Assembly: GCF_041146795.1 (NCBI RefSeq)
Contig: NC_135175.1
Span: 36,410,669-36,474,668, forward strand
Direction: 5' to 3'
Source of the DNA: Maylandia zebra
Taxonomy: Eukaryota; Chordata; Actinopteri; Cichliformes; Cichlidae
DNA: 64,000 nucleotides
The translations under genes were made by a program, and so were the position numbers. This document shows, piece after piece, positions 47,740 to 59,791 of this stretch. The notes under the pieces are model-generated. The model made no database searches. It had not been told where the DNA came from and worked only from the letters and a program-made list of their open reading frames with translations. How positions within the stretch are numbered: position 1 is the first letter of the stretch; each line of letters begins with the position of its first letter.

Positions 47740-49531
47740 CAGATGTTGGTCTGCAGGAGGTTTTAGATGAACATAAGATCAGTCTGAGGAGGAGATGTGA
47801 ACGTGTGACTGAAGGAAGTGATGAAACAGGAAGTAGAACTCTCCTCAACAGGATCTACACTGAGCTCTACATCACAGAGGGACAGAGTGAAGAGGTTCAT
47901 ACCCAACATGAGGTGAGGCAGCTGGAGACAGCTTCCAAGATGGACGCCCTCCATGACGCTCCAATCAGGTGCCAGGACATCTTTAAAGCCTTACCTGACC
48001 AACAGAGACCCATCAGAGTGGTTCTGACCAACGGCGTGGCTGGTGTTGGAAAAACCTTCTCAGTGCAGAAGTTCACTCTGGACTGGGCAGAGGGCTTGGA
48101 GAACCAACATGTCAGTGTGGTGGTTCTGCTTTCATTCAGGGAGCTGAACCTGATCAGAGATGAGCAGTACAGTCTTCTGGAGCTGCTCCATGTTTTCCAT
48201 CCAACATTACAGAAGGTCACAGCAGAGAAGCTGGCTGTCTCTCAGCTTTTGTTCATCTTTGACGGCCTGGATGAAAGCAGACTTTCATTGGATTTCACCA
48301 ACAGGAAGCTGCTGTCTGATGTCACACAGAAGTCATCAGTCAGCCAGCTGCTGACAAACCTCATCCACGGGAATCTGCTTCCCTCGGCTCTCGTCTGGAT
48401 AACTTCCCGACCCGCAGCAGCCAATCAGATCCCTCCTACATGTGTTGACAGGCTAACAGAAGTACGAGGCTTCACCGACGCCCAGAAGGAGGAGTACTTC
48501 AGGAGGAGATTCAGTGATGAAGAGCTGTCCAGCAGAATCATCTCCCACATGAAGACATCCAGGAGCCTCCACATTATGTGTAGAATCCCAGTCTTCTGCT
48601 GGATCACTGCTACAGTTCTGGAGCACATGTTGACTACAGAGCAGAGAGGAGAGCTGCCCAAGACCCTGACTGACATGTACTCACACTTCCTGCTGGTTCA
48701 GACAAAGAGGAAGAAGAACAAGTACCATGAGGGACATGAGACGAGTCCACAGGAGCTGACGGAGGTTGACAGGGAAGTTCTTCTGAAGCTGGGGAGGCTG
48801 GCGTTTGAACATCTGGAGAAAGGAAACATCATGTTCTACCAAGAAGACCTGGAGCAGTGTGGTCTTGATGTCACGGAGGCCTCTGTGTACTCAGGAGTTT
48901 GTACAGAGATCTTCAAAAGAGACTGTGTGATCTTCCAGAAACCAGTCTACTGCTTTGTTCATCTGAGCATCCAGGAGTTTCTGGCTGCAGTCTACATGTT
49001 CCACTGTCTCACCAACAGGAAGACAGAGGTGCTGGAAGCCTTCCTTGGAGAAAAGTACAGTGGGTCATCTCTGGATGATTTCCTTAAACGAGCCATGGAA
49101 AAATCCCTCCAGAGTAAAAATGGCCACCTGGACCTGTTTGTCCGCTTCCTTCATGGCCTCTCTCTGGAGTCCAACCAGAGACTCTTAGGAGGTCTGCTGG
49201 GTCAGACAGAGAGCAGTCCAGGAACCATTCAGAGAGTCATTAACAATCTTAAGGAGATGAACAGTGATGAAATTTCTCCTGACAGAAGCATCAACATCTT
49301 CCACTGTCTGGTAGAGATGAACGACCTCTCAGTACATCAGGAGATCCAAGTATTCTTGAAGTCAGCTAACAGATCAGAAAAGAAACTCTCTGAGATCCAC
49401 TGCTCAGCTCTGGCCTTCATGCTGCAGATGTCAGAGGAGGTTCTGGATGAGTTAGACCTAAACAAGTTCAAAGCATCATTGGATGGGCGACTGAGACTTT
49501 TTCCAGTTGTGAGGAATTGCAGAAAGGCTCG
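47740..49531 (+). CDS. NLR unit B, FISNA-NACHT exon
   Basis: 1792 nt, open throughout. The FISNA region comes first ([27 protein letters not shown]), then NACHT with Walker A GVAGVGKT at 48033-48056 and Walker [11 protein letters not shown] at about 48246-48275. A sensor-type segment [13 protein letters not shown] follows, then the winged-helix and superhelical parts with [23 protein letters not shown] is the ATP-dependent oligomerisation module of cytosolic NLR innate-immune receptors. The acceptor is TTTCAGCAG, so splicing after either AG keeps the frame. It ends NCRKAR at a GTGAGA donor in phase 2 and joins the LRR exons. It is closest to fish NLRC3-like proteins. Confidence 0.92.
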
Positions 49532-49865
49532 GTGAGACCAAGTCATTATTCAGTATTATTCTTCATTGTTGATTTGTGGTTTTAGTTTTTCATGTAACAC
49601 GAAATTATTCTTCTTATTATTTTTAGCTTTGTATTTTAGATATTGGTCATTAATTATTTTATATACTTTTGTATTTGGACACTGAAAAAGTTCTATCACG
49701 CCATTTAAAAAACAATGGGGTCAGAGTTATGGAACACTACAACTAGACCTACTACACCTTGTACCTTGGTAATGGAAATTAATGATGGCTGTGCTGCTCA
49801 GTTTACAGGAGATAATTTTAACTTAAATGCAAAAGTTTCCATAAGCTCTGCCTGTAGACTAAATA

Positions 49866-50960
49866 TCCATCCATCCATCCATTCATTTTCTTCCGCTTAT
49901 CCAGGGTCGGGTCGCGGGGGCAGCAGCCCAAGCAGAGAAGCCCAGACCTCCCTCTCCCCAGCCACCTCCTCCAGCTTATCCAGGGGAACACCAAGGCGTT
50001 CCTAGGCCAGCCGAGAGACATAATCTCTCCAGCGTGTCCTGGGTCTGCCCCAGGGCCTCCTCCCGGTGGGACATGCCCGGAAATCATCGCCCAAGAGGTG
50101 GCCAGGAGGCATCCTTGTCAGATACCCGAACCACCTCAACTGGCTCCTTTCGATGTGGAGGAGCAGTGGCTCTACTCTGAGCCCCTCCCGAATGGCTGAA
50201 CTTCTCACCCTATCTCTAAGGGAGAGGCCAGCCACCCTTCGGAGGAAGCCCATTTCCATCGCTTGTATTCGCGATCTCGTTCTTTCGGTCACTACCCACA
50301 GCTCGTGGTCATGGGTGAGGGTAGGGACGTAGATAGACCGGTAAATTGAGAGCTCTGCTTTTACACCCAGCTCTCTCTTCACCACAGCGTCCGCATCACT
50401 GCAGCTGCTGCACCAATCCGTCTGTCAATCTCCTGCTCCCTTCTCCCGTCACTCGTGAACAAGACCCCGAGATACTTAAACTCCTCCACTTGGGGCAGGG
50501 TCTCGTCCTTGACCCGGAGTGGGCACTCCAACCTTTTCTGGCTGAGGACCATGGCCTCAGATTTGGAGGTGCTGATTCTCGTTCCCACCGCTTCACACTC
50601 GGCTGTGAACCGTTTCAAGGCGAGCTGGAGGCCATCACCTGATGAAGCCAACAGGACCACATCATCTGCAAAAAGCAGAGAAGTGAAAGTCTTCCGCCAC
50701 TTGGCTATGCCTAGAAAGTCTGTCCATACAAATTATGAACAGAATCGGTGACAAAGGGCAGCCCTGGCGGAGCCCATCATCCACCAGGAACAAGTCCGAC
50801 TTATTGCCGGCTATGCAGACCAAGCTCTTGCAAAGGTCGTATAAGGACTGAATGGCCCGTAGCAATGGGCCAGACACCCCATGCTCCCAGAGCACCCCCC
50901 CACAGGACCCCCCGAATGCTTTCTCCAAGTTCACAAAGCACACGTAGACTGGTTGGGCAA
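49866..50960 (-). mobile_element. Rex3 (RTE-clade) LINE, 5'-truncated
   Basis: Minus-strand pieces of an RT: GLRQGCPLSPILFIICMDRL (50943-50662), MVLLASSGDGLQLALKRFTA (50660-50379), then MVKRELGVKAELSIYRSIYV and the C-terminal GRRPWGRPRTRWRDYVSRLA (50385-50002). The frames overlap by frameshifts. The ATCC tetranucleotide run at 49866-49881 is the reversed GGAT tail typical of Rex3. The segment holding the YADD-type box is disrupted near 50660. It lies in the intron after the NACHT exon. Confidence 0.9.
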
Positions 50961-51484
50961 ACTCCCATGCAGACTAAATACCTGATGATTAATTTCTGCT
51001 AGTTTTTTTTTGATCCACCAATTGCCATTTGCTAGATGTGTACATTCTATCACCATTTGCTAGTTCATAAAAATATGCCCATAATTGAAAAAAAAAGCCT
51101 TCCTTTAGCTTCACAAATCAACAAATGAATGAAACATCTTTACTGACACCGCACATGTTATAGCTTTACCATCTCAAAGACTAATTGCAGACACACACTA
51201 AGGGATGACTGACATGTATGTGTTTAATACTTTAGTGCTCTTGAAGTGCAACTTTTCATGTGCTAGCCAATCGAGTGATGTTGTACAATAAATTATTCCA
51301 GGAGAGTTGGAAAGTTCAGCATCAAAATAAAGATGAGTTTTTCTTTTTAGTGATATACATGAACAAGCTAGTAACATGCACTAGCTTGAACCTCACTTGA
51401 GATAGCTTGGTTCATGTCAGTCGACTTAATTGTAAGTAAGTAATTGGTTGACCCAATATTCTCAAAGACAGTGAACGGTTATTA

Positions 51485-51625
51485 AATTTCTACTGACAGA
51501 AGCATTAACATATTGCACTGTCCGGTGGAGATTAACAAATTCTAAGTGTATTTGGAGAGTCAAGTGTTCTTGAAATCAGCTAACAGATCAGAGAAGAAAC
51601 TCTCTGAGATCCACTCCTTACAGTT
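51485..51625 (+). pseudogene. Partial NACHT-exon duplicate
   Basis: The sequence from TTTCTACTGACAGAAGCAT to AACTCTCTGAGATCCACTCC matches 49268-49403 near the end of the NACHT exon (for example TTCTTGAA[AG]TCAGCTAACAG). It is shorter by several bases and has substitutions. No splice sites or open frame. It is a relic of a second NACHT exon within the intron. Confidence 0.75.
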
Positions 51626-51732
51626 TGTGGATCACAATATGATAGCTAATATTAGTTATCATAAAATTAGTTCATAGCCAGAGCTTGTGCCTGTATGTAT
51701 GTATGCCTTGAAAAGCGCTATATAAATCCAAT

Positions 51733-51733
51733 C

Positions 51734-51790
<57 letters not shown>
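51733..51790. repeat. ATT trinucleotide microsatellite
   Basis: About 19 ATT units directly before the Tc1 terminal repeat. The preceding AAAGCGCTATATAAATCCAA is a LINE 3'-end motif, so the run may be a LINE tail. Confidence 0.9.
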
Positions 51791-51791
<1 letters not shown>

Positions 51792-52831
51792 CTATATTGC
51801 CAAAAGTATTCACTTCAAATGCATATGAACTTGACTGGCATCCTTAACCCATAGCGTTTAATATAATGTCAGCAAGACCTTTGCAGGTATAATTGCTTTA
51901 ACTCTTCTAAGAAGGCTTTCCACAAGGCTTAGCAGTGTGTTTATGGGAATTTTTGACCATTCTTCCACAGAAGCACATTTGTTAGACACTGATGTTGGAC
52001 AAGAAGGCCTGGCTCCCAGTCTGCACTCTAATTCATCCCAAACATGTTCTTTAAGGTTAAGGTCAGAAATTTGTGCAGGCCAGTCAATGTCTTCCATACC
52101 AAACTTGCTCATTCATGTCTTTATGGACCTTACTTTGTGCACTGGCGTGCACTGTGAGTACAGAATGGGGCCATTACCAAACTGTTCCCACAATGCTGGA
52201 AGAATGAAATTCTCCAAAATGTCTTGGCATGCTTAAGCTTACTGGAACTAAGGCTCTGAGCCCATAACCCCCCTCCACCAAACTTTAAACTTGGCACATT
52301 GTAGTCAGACAAGTACTGTTTACCTGGCAACCACCAAACCCAGACTTATCCATTGGACTGCCGGATGGATACGCGTGATTCGTCTATATTGCTTGAGAGT
52401 CCAATAGCAGAGTACTTTACAACACTGCATCTTAGATGCATTTGCTCAGCCATGAAAAACAATTCCATGAAGCTCTCTTAGCTGTGTTTTTGAGCTATTT
52501 TGAAGGCCACATGAAGTTTGGAGGTCTGCAGTGATTGACTGCAGAAAGTTGGCGACCTGCACTATGCGTTTCAGCATTCCTTAACCCTGCTCTTGGATTT
52601 TATGTAGTCTATACTCTGTGACTGATTTGACTACATTCCCAAATGCTTTCACTTAGTGAGAAATTTTCACAATTGGACTTGCTCATCAGGTGGCATTCAA
52701 TCACCACACATTGGAATTATAATCACAATACCTGGAATTCACAGAGCTCCTGAGAAGAACCTATTCTTTCACAAATATTTGTAGTAGCAGTACGCATGCC
52801 TGGGTGCTGGACTTTATACACCTGTGGCCAT

Positions 52832-53968
52832 TAGTGATGGGTCAGTCGTGAACGAAATGGCTCTTAGAACCGGCTCTTTGACGTGAACAACGCGAGCCGG
52901 CTCCTTATCGCGTCACATTAGAAAGGTATAGTAATCATCCACAACTATTTTCAGTTGCGGATGATAAAGGATTCAGAAAGTTTATTCATGCAGGTCCATA
53001 TGACAGAGAATATGCATGTTCTTTTTGTTTTCATATTATAATTTTTATTTAATTGTGTTGTGGTTTGCAGTGTTTTGTGTTGTTTCACTTTAAATTTGTA
53101 AAAGGAAAAAGCTGAAAATTTTAATAGTTAAAAGTTGAAATATGAATAGTTGATTTTTGTATTATATGATTTATTTATTACATTTTATGTGGAGTGAATA
53201 AATAAAAGTATATTTACGGTGGCCCCTACAGACAAAGCACATACAAACTTGAAACACGTACGAACTCTGAAGCACGTACAAACTCCAAAACACGTAAAAA
53301 CACGTAAAAACTCCAAAACACGTAAAAACTCCAAAACACGTAAAAACACGTGCAAACTCCGAAGCACGCACAAACTCCAAAACACGTGAAAACTCAGAAT
53401 CACATAAAAACTCAAAACACGTACAAAAGACAACAGAAGTGCTCCAGGATGCTAGGGGGCAGTGTTGAACTTTTGTTACCTAGTGGCTACACAAGCCAGC
53501 AAGTACCAATGACCGGATTTGGTGTGTGGTAATAACAGGTAAATGAACGAAAAAATTTTTTAAATTATTTGACTATATATGAATGCTTGTGTATATATAC
53601 ACAAACAATACACATATGCTTTCATGCTTTCAATTGTGTAATTTAAGTGATCTAGGTAGCTCTGTTTTGGAAGTTCAGTTCATGCTAGAAATGTGTTTTG
53701 GAGTTTGTATGTGCTTTTTGGAGTTTGTACGTGTTTTGTCTCTAGGGGCCACCGCATATATTTATATATAAACATATATAAATAAAACCACTTTTTTGTT
53801 ACATTAGTAATTCCTTTTGTGCATAATTTTATATTGTTGTTAATAATAAATAAATTAAAGCAACAAAACAACCTGAAGAGCCGGTTCGGAGCCGAAAGAG
53901 CCGGCTCTTTTTAGTGAGCCGAGCCGAAAGAGCCGGTTCTCTAAAAAGAGCCGGAAATCCCATCACTA
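52832..53968. mobile_element. Non-autonomous hAT element inside the Tc1-type element
   Basis: Exact 8-bp duplications GTGGCCAT (52824-52831, 53969-53976). The ends are TAGTGATGGG and CCCATCACTA with subterminal GAGCCGGCTC-type motifs. No transposase. It contains a further MITE at 53218-53754. Confidence 0.9.
53218..53754. mobile_element. MITE with tandem repeats, innermost level
   Basis: The inverted ends are CGGTGGCCCCTACAGACAAA and TTTTGTCTCTAGGGGCCACCG. Both arms carry short tandem copies of ACACGTAAAAACTCCAAA or its complement. No coding capacity. Flanks are TATATTTA-rich and a duplication cannot be set exactly. Confidence 0.75.
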
Positions 53969-54489
53969 GTGGCCATGGAAGTAATTGGAATACTTGAAGT
54001 CAATGATTTGGATGGATGAGTGAATACTTTTAGCAATATGGTGTATGTTAAATTATCTTCTGCTTTGAAATTTGTGTATTTACAACTTTGTGTGGAAAGA
54101 AAATGCACTGTACTTACAGAGAGATAGTAGTGTTTATGCATTTAACCAGGACAGCTAAGCACAAATAGTACCAGCATCGGAATAGCAGTCATGATATACC
54201 GATCTGCTGAAAAAGAAAGGGAGTTGAATTCAATGTACCCTTCTTTATTCCTGAACTAACTGGCAGTGAGCAAACTCTGAAAACATTAGACAATATTGGA
54301 CTCTTGCTTTGTATAAACATTAGAAAATAACAGAATCATTCTTGTGTCTCGTGTCAAACACCTGAACATAATCAGAGTTGAACCATAGATGTAAAGAGCA
54401 GATGTTCATTAGATTATGGTGGCAGAAAGTTTTGTTGTCATATGTCTTGTGCGTTTACAATAACTCATTTATATATTCTCTAATCACAG

Positions 54490-54663
54490 ACTGACTCATT
54501 GTGTACTCTCAGACGCTCACTGTGAGGTTGTGGCCTCAGCTCTGAAGTCTAACCCCTCTCATCTAACAGAGCTGGACATGAGTAAAAACAACCTGGAGGA
54601 TTCAGGGGTGAAACTGCTCTCAGCTGGACTGGAGAGTCCAAACTGTCAGCTGAAGACTCTGAG
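54490..54663 (+). CDS. NLR unit B, LRR exon 1
   Basis: 174 nt, acceptor ATCACAG, donor GTCAGT, phase 2 at both ends; joins the NACHT exon in frame. It encodes [33 protein letters not shown] and ends CQLKTLR. It corresponds to 17771-17944 of unit A by position and sequence ([13 protein letters not shown] in place of [13 protein letters not shown]). Part of the C-terminal ligand-sensing LRR array. Confidence 0.85.
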
Positions 54664-55223
54664 GTCAGTTCACTGACTTCAGCTGTTTTTTGTTTGTTTG
54701 TATATTTCAGATAATATGAAACAATATTTATTTTTAAAATGTTCATGATTTTCCGTAACACAAATCTGAAGACATTTCAGTGCATCTAAAAAATTTTGTC
54801 TTTCTTAGTGACCAAACATATGTTTTTCCTTTTGGCTCCAAGTAGAACTTAAAGATATGAAAAGAGATTAACTAACCACTGACACAAGTTGAAATGTTTG
54901 ACGGGACAGTTTTTAAGCCTCCAAAGGTTTATGTTGTGCTCCATCAGTTAGTGAAGATGAAGTCAGGATGTGAATGAGGCTTTTGACAATCTAATGATAG
55001 CAGATAAAGGCAGGCTGCTTAGACTGCGCATCTGTATAAATATATATTTAGAGACATGGCTCAAATAGAATGTAAAAAAGATGAATGCAAAAGCTAATAA
55101 AGGTACAGTTAGGAGCTCTTTCTCAGATGACTGTGTTTGAGTTGTGAAATTGTGCATATATTGCATGAAGAAATATTTGATGAGTAAGAAATATGAAAGT
55201 TTAAACAGCACCGCAAACATATA

Positions 55224-56827
55224 CAGTGGGGCAAAAAAGTATTTAGTCAGCCACCGATTGTGCAAGTTCCCCCACTTAAAATGATGACAGAGGTCAGTAA
55301 TTTGCACCAGAGGTACACTTCAACTGTGAGAGACAGAATGTGAAAAAAAAATCCATGAATCCACATGGTAGGATTTGTAAAGAATTTATTCGTAAATCAG
55401 GGTGGAAAATAAGTATTTGGTCACCTCAAACAAGGAAAATCTCTGGCTCTCACAGACCTGTAACGTCTTCTGTAAGACGCTTTTCTGTCCCCCACTCGTT
55501 ACCTGTATGAATGGCACCTGTTTGAACTCATCATCTGTATAAAAGACACCTGTCCACAGCCTCAAACAGTCAGACTCCAAACTCCGCCATGGCCAAGACC
55601 AAAGAGCTTTCGAAGGACACCAGGAAAAGTATTGTAGACCTGCACCAGACTGGGAAGAGTGAATCTACAATAGGCAAGCAGCTTGGTGTGAAAAAATCAA
55701 CTGTGGGAGCAATCATCAGAAAATGGAAGACATACAAGACCACTGATAATCTCCCTCGATCTGGGGCTCCACGCAAGATCTCATCCCGTGGGGTCAAAAT
55801 GATCATGAGAACGGTGAGCAAAGATCCCAGAACCACACGGGGGGACCTGGTGAATGACCTGCAGAGAGCTGGGACCAAAGTAACAAAGGTCACCATCAGT
55901 AACACACTACAACGGCAGGGAATCAAATCCCGCAGTGCCAGACGTGTTCCGCTGCTGAAGCCAGTGCATGTCCAGGCCCGTCTGAAGTTTGCCAGAGAGC
56001 ACATGGATGATACAGCAGAGGATTGGGAGAATGTCATGTGGTCAGATGAAACCAAAGTAGAACTTTTTGGTATAAACTCAACTCGTCGTGTTTGGAGGAC
56101 GAAGAATACTGAGTTGCATCCCAAGAACACCATACCTACTGTGAAGCATGGGGGCGGAAACATCATGCTATGGGGCTGTTTTTCTGCCAAGGGGACAGGA
56201 CGACTGATCCGTGTTAAGGACAGAATGAATGGGGCCATGTATCGTGAGATTTTGAGCCAAAACCTCCTTCCATCAGTGAGAACTTTGAAGATGAAACGAG
56301 GCTGGGTCTTCCAACATGACAATGATCCAAAACACACCGCCCGGGCAACAAAGGAGTGGCTCCGTAAGAAGCATTTGAAAGTCCTGGAGTGGCCTAGCCA
56401 GTCTCCAGACCTCAACCCCATAGAAAATCTGTGGCGGGAGTTGAAAGTCCGTGTTGCTCGGCGACAGCCCCAAAACATCACTGCTCTCGAGAAGATCTGC
56501 ATGGAGGAATGGGCCAAAATACCAGCTACTGTGTGTGCAAACCTGGTAAAGACCTATAGTAAACGTTTGACCTCTGTTATTGCCAACAAAGGTTATGTTA
56601 CAAAGTATTGAGTTGTATTTTTGTTATTGACCAAATACTTATTTGCCACCCTGATTTACGAATAAATTCTTTACAAATCCTACCATGTGGATTCATGGAT
56701 TTTTTTTTCACATTCTGTCTCTCACAGTTGAAGTGTACCTCTGGTGCAAATTACTGACCTCTGTCATCATTTTAAGTGGGGGAACTTGCACAATCGGTGG
56801 CTGACTAAATACTTTTTTGCCCCACTG
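55224..56827 (+). mobile_element. Complete Tc1 transposon with 210-bp inverted repeats
   Basis: TA duplications flank the element (55222-55223, 56828-56829). The inverted repeats 55224-55433 and 56618-56827 start CAGTGGGGCAAAAAAGTATT; one difference was seen by eye (GGTGGAAAA against GGTGGCAAA). It encloses an intact transposase. It lies in the intron between LRR exons 1 and 2 of NLR unit B, in the same orientation. Near-identical repeats and an open frame mark it as very young. Confidence 0.95.
55589..56611 (+). CDS. Tc1 transposase, intact, 340 aa
   Basis: Cuts and pastes the element at TA sites. The N-terminus has the paired-like helix-turn-helix DNA-binding region ([20 protein letters not shown] near residues 22-41), a GRPR-like linker (RSGAPRKIS) and a second HTH. 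The catalytic DDE triad is visible: first Asp in [11 protein letters not shown], second in [10 protein letters not shown], and Glu in DLNPIENLW 34 residues later (DD34E). The length matches the family's usual 340. The ATG at 55589 opens [11 protein letters not shown], the standard start. No stops or frameshifts, so activity is plausible but unproven. A 315-codon antisense ORF is only its shadow. Confidence 0.95.
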   Translation: MAKTKELSKDTRKSIVDLHQTGKSESTIGKQLGVKKSTVGAIIRKWKTYKTTDNLPRSGAPRKISSRGVKMIMRTVSKDPRTTRGDLVNDLQRAGTKVTKVTISNTLQRQGIKSRSARRVPLLKPVHVQARLKFAREHMDDTAEDWENVMWSDETKVELFGINSTRRVWRTKNTELHPKNTIPTVKHGGGNIMLWGCFSAKGTGRLIRVKDRMNGAMYREILSQNLLPSVRTLKMKRGWVFQHDNDPKHTARATKEWLRKKHLKVLEWPSQSPDLNPIENLWRELKVRVARRQPQNITALEKICMEEWAKIPATVCANLVKTYSKRLTSVIANKGYVTKY

Positions 56828-57188
56828 TATATATGTTGTGTTACTGCTGCTCATTTAAAACTGACAAGATGTACAAGTCATTTACAAAGCCAGCAGGCTC
56901 TGACTACAAAGATTTGAGAAAGTCAAGTATTAAATCAAATATGACTGAAAGTACTCATTGAGATGTTCAAATGTATTGTAAATGTATTGTATCTATAACT
57001 AGTGAGTCCTGGCAGTCTGACCTACCTGCTGTTTGTGTCTAAGAAGGAGACAAGTGGAATGGTGATTGGTAATAGCAGAATGATTTACGATGCGTGCATT
57101 GTTTGTTGGAAATAATAAGAACATTTGATAAGAACATATAAGAATGAATCACAAATTATTTTGTCTATATGTTTTGTTCTTTATTCAG

Positions 57189-57362
57189 ATTGAAGGACTG
57201 CTGGTTGTCAGTTAACAGCTGTGAGTCTCTGCTGTCTGCTCTGGATTCCAGTCCTTCCCATCTGAGAGAACTTGACCTGAGTAAAAACCATCTGCATGAT
57301 TTACATGTGAAACAACTGTGTGGTTTTCTGGAGAGTCCACACTGTAGACTGGAGACTCTGAG
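57189..57362 (+). CDS. NLR unit B, LRR exon 2
   Basis: 174 nt, acceptor TATTCAG, donor GTTAAT, phase 2 to phase 2. It encodes [33 protein letters not shown] and [15 protein letters not shown]. Slightly divergent at [10 protein letters not shown], where other copies have DSGVKQLC. Open. Confidence 0.85.
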
Positions 57363-58155
57363 GTTAATCACCATGTTTAACTTTTTGTGCTAGGATGAAT
57401 ATAATGTGAAAGCTGTGGTCACACTAAATTCAAAATCCACCCTGGGGATCTTCATGTTAAAGTCCATTCTCTTCTTTAGTTGTTTAGTTCATTCACTGAA
57501 GCAAAAACCTAAAATAATTGTTCTCAACTTATGACCCAACTTAGCCTGCTATGGCTCCTGAACTTTATTAATTCAGAGAGGGCTCCCTGATTAACTGTAT
57601 ACTGTTCTTTCAGTTCTAAGTACATAACAGGTTTGACATTAACCACTGAATTATTCATTGTATAGTTCATATAATTATGATTGACAGAAAACTATTTTGA
57701 ATAGTTAAAGATTTTGATTATTTTCAGCAAAGAAAATACGAAAAATGCCATTGGCTTAAGCTTCAGTTTGAAAATATGTTATGTTGGTATCTTAATTGAA
57801 CAGTAAACTCCATATCTTTGGCTTTGGAGAGATGGCCATGCAAAACAGCACATTTAAGGCAAGAGGACAGACAAAAAACACCTGTTCTGTGAATTCAGCT
57901 ATCAAGGTTAAGTCACAGAGTATTTCTCCTAGCTTATTTCTTCCACTGAGGAAGCTATCAGTCTGAGCACTGCAACATGCTTTAAACAGAGAGGTTGGAG
58001 CTTATATAACATAAGACACTGACATAATTTTTTTAATTCGGTTTGGATTTAGCATCATGAGATATGTAAAACAACAAAACAGAATCCTCTTTATCATCTA
58101 CAATACAAAGCTGTTCTGACATGAAATAGTAAATATATTATAAATATACAATAAA
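57363..58155. other. Intron of unit B, nothing recognised
   Basis: AT-rich with no exon or clear repeat. Confidence 0.45.
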
Positions 58156-59215
58156 TATAAAACAGCGGGGAAGAGGAACAGTGATGAAGGGCAAAAAACA
58201 AAAACCAACAAAAGCAGACAATAAATACATATATCAATCACCTGGATCACCTGTTGAGAAAGAAAAAAGAGAAAACAACCAAAAAAGACAGAACAATACA
58301 ATAAAGAACATCATTGCAATGATCTATGTGAATATAACAGTAAATACTAAATGTTAAACATTGTTGTGCAACACGTAAGATCGACAGAACACAGTGTGCT
58401 TTGAGGTAGCAGCCAAAAAGGGTGTAGTTTGTGTCTGTGAGCAACCGTGTGTAACCTGTGAGCATGAGCGCCCTTGTATTTAAAAGGTTCCTTCATGTAA
58501 CGATCTCTTAGAGGGTGTGTGTGTGTGGGGGGGGGGGGGGGGCATAGCCCCGTCCTCCAGGGCATGAAGCAGGTATGGAGGAGATCCAGGCTCCAGACAT
58601 CCAGAGGCCCTCAGAGCACAAGAGAACAAGGAAGACCAATGGAGGGGCAACCTTGCCACTCTCCCGGAAAGAGCTGAGGAGAGCCCCAGATGAGGGGTTA
58701 CTCAGCATCCCCGGAGCAGAAGCCAGGGGGGGTTGCAGTGACGCGCCCGTGAGCTTCGCCGGCAGCCAGCTGTGCCTGAGTGACCAAGCTCCAGGCAGAG
58801 AGGCTGAGGGCACCCCACCTCCGAAGGGGCCCGAGCGAGCCCCAGGTTCCAGGCCCTGATAAGCAGCCACCAGGAGTGAGCCGGTGCGTACCCGGACACC
58901 CATCCCTGGACACAAAGAACCACCAATGCACTCATGTCTGAGACCCTGTACACACAATCACACTCCCCAAGCGTACTCTATACCCCAGGTCTAGGTACCC
59001 TTGCCCCTGGAGGGGGAAACTGCACCCAGACCCAGGTAGTGTTACCCTCTTCCCTGGGGTGGAGAAAAGCAGACCGCCCCGACTCCGCAGCAGCAGGGAG
59101 GCCCCACATTTCAGACCCTAATCGGACGTCCAACTCCTCCTCCCAGCCCCCCCGCCCCAACAGGCAACAGAGAATGTGGGTGTGTGAAGACTCCAAAGGA
59201 AGCTAACAAACTCTT
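58156..59215 (+). repeat. Unclassified interspersed repeat R1, copy 3, with GC-rich extension
   Basis: Same landmarks as 63840-64000 (AAAAACCAACA; ATCAATCACCTGGATCACCT), then TTTGAGGTAGCAGCC and AAAAGGTTCCTTCATGTAA, shared in reverse with 20930-21040. A run of about 16 G (58527-58542) follows, and then a GC-rich unique block to about 59215 with CTCCCGGAAAGAGCTGAGGA. The block's composition differs sharply from the surrounding intron, so it is probably part of the same insertion. No long reliable ORF. Confidence 0.55.
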
Positions 59216-59614
59216 AAATTATTATTAGACTCATTATTAGACTCAGTTGTCTTCTCTCAAACTGTAACATATCACAGAAACTGAAGAATTAACATTATTT
59301 AATTTAAGAACCCCTCCTTTGTCTGTATAACAGCTTAGTCCAGCTGTTATACAGCTGCACTGTCATTCTTCCATGCTCAGCCCACTTTCCTGTCTGCTTT
59401 TCACACCTCCCTATCAGTAAAGGCAGAAATGCAGAAAAATCTCAGACAGTTTTTTTTTCCTGTATAATGTTATTAAAATTAAAAACATGTTGTCTGAGAG
59501 TTTGAGTGCTTCTGACAGAATCGTCTTGGTTTTATTTATTTATTTATTTATTTTACTAAACCTCTTCTTACACAGAAAAATGTTCTGCATAATGAATTGT
59601 TTGTTTTTATTCAG

Positions 59615-59791
59615 ACTGGGAGGCTGCCGTTTGTCAGAGAGCAACTGTACCTCTCTAGTGTCAGCGCTGAAATCCAACCCCTCACATCTAAGAGAACTAG
59701 ACCTGAGCTCTAATGACAACATGCAGGATTCAGGAGTAAAGCAGCTGTGTGGTTTTCTGGAGAATCCACACTGTCGACTGGAGACTCTGAG
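59615..59791 (+). CDS. NLR unit B, LRR exon 3
   Basis: 177 nt, acceptor TATTCAG, donor GTTGGA, phase 2 at both ends. It encodes [40 protein letters not shown] and HCRLETLR. The additional residue relative to 174-nt exons is in the N-D-N turn. Open. Confidence 0.87.

Larger units (their letters stand above)
51791..54042 (-). mobile_element. Degenerate Tc1/mariner-type element, outer shell of a nest
   Basis: The inverted ends are ACTATATTGCCAAAAGTATT at 51791 and the complement, with two or three changes, at 54019-54042. The minus-strand ORF 52112-51858 encodes the transposase C-terminus (LKEHVWDELECRLGARPSCP; EEWSKIPINTLLSLVESLLR). The rest is frameshifted. It is interrupted at 52832-53968 by a hAT. 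Confidence 0.8.

Noticed and set aside
49868..49882. ATCC tetranucleotide run as an independent microsatellite
   Set aside because: It is the 3' tail of the Rex3 element on the minus strand.
53270..53420. Regularly spaced short repeats that could suggest a CRISPR-like array
   Set aside because: They are directly adjacent imperfect tandem units inside a MITE in a vertebrate genome, without distinct spacers.
55570..56517. 315-codon antisense ORF
   Set aside because: Shadow of the Tc1 transposase frame on the other strand.
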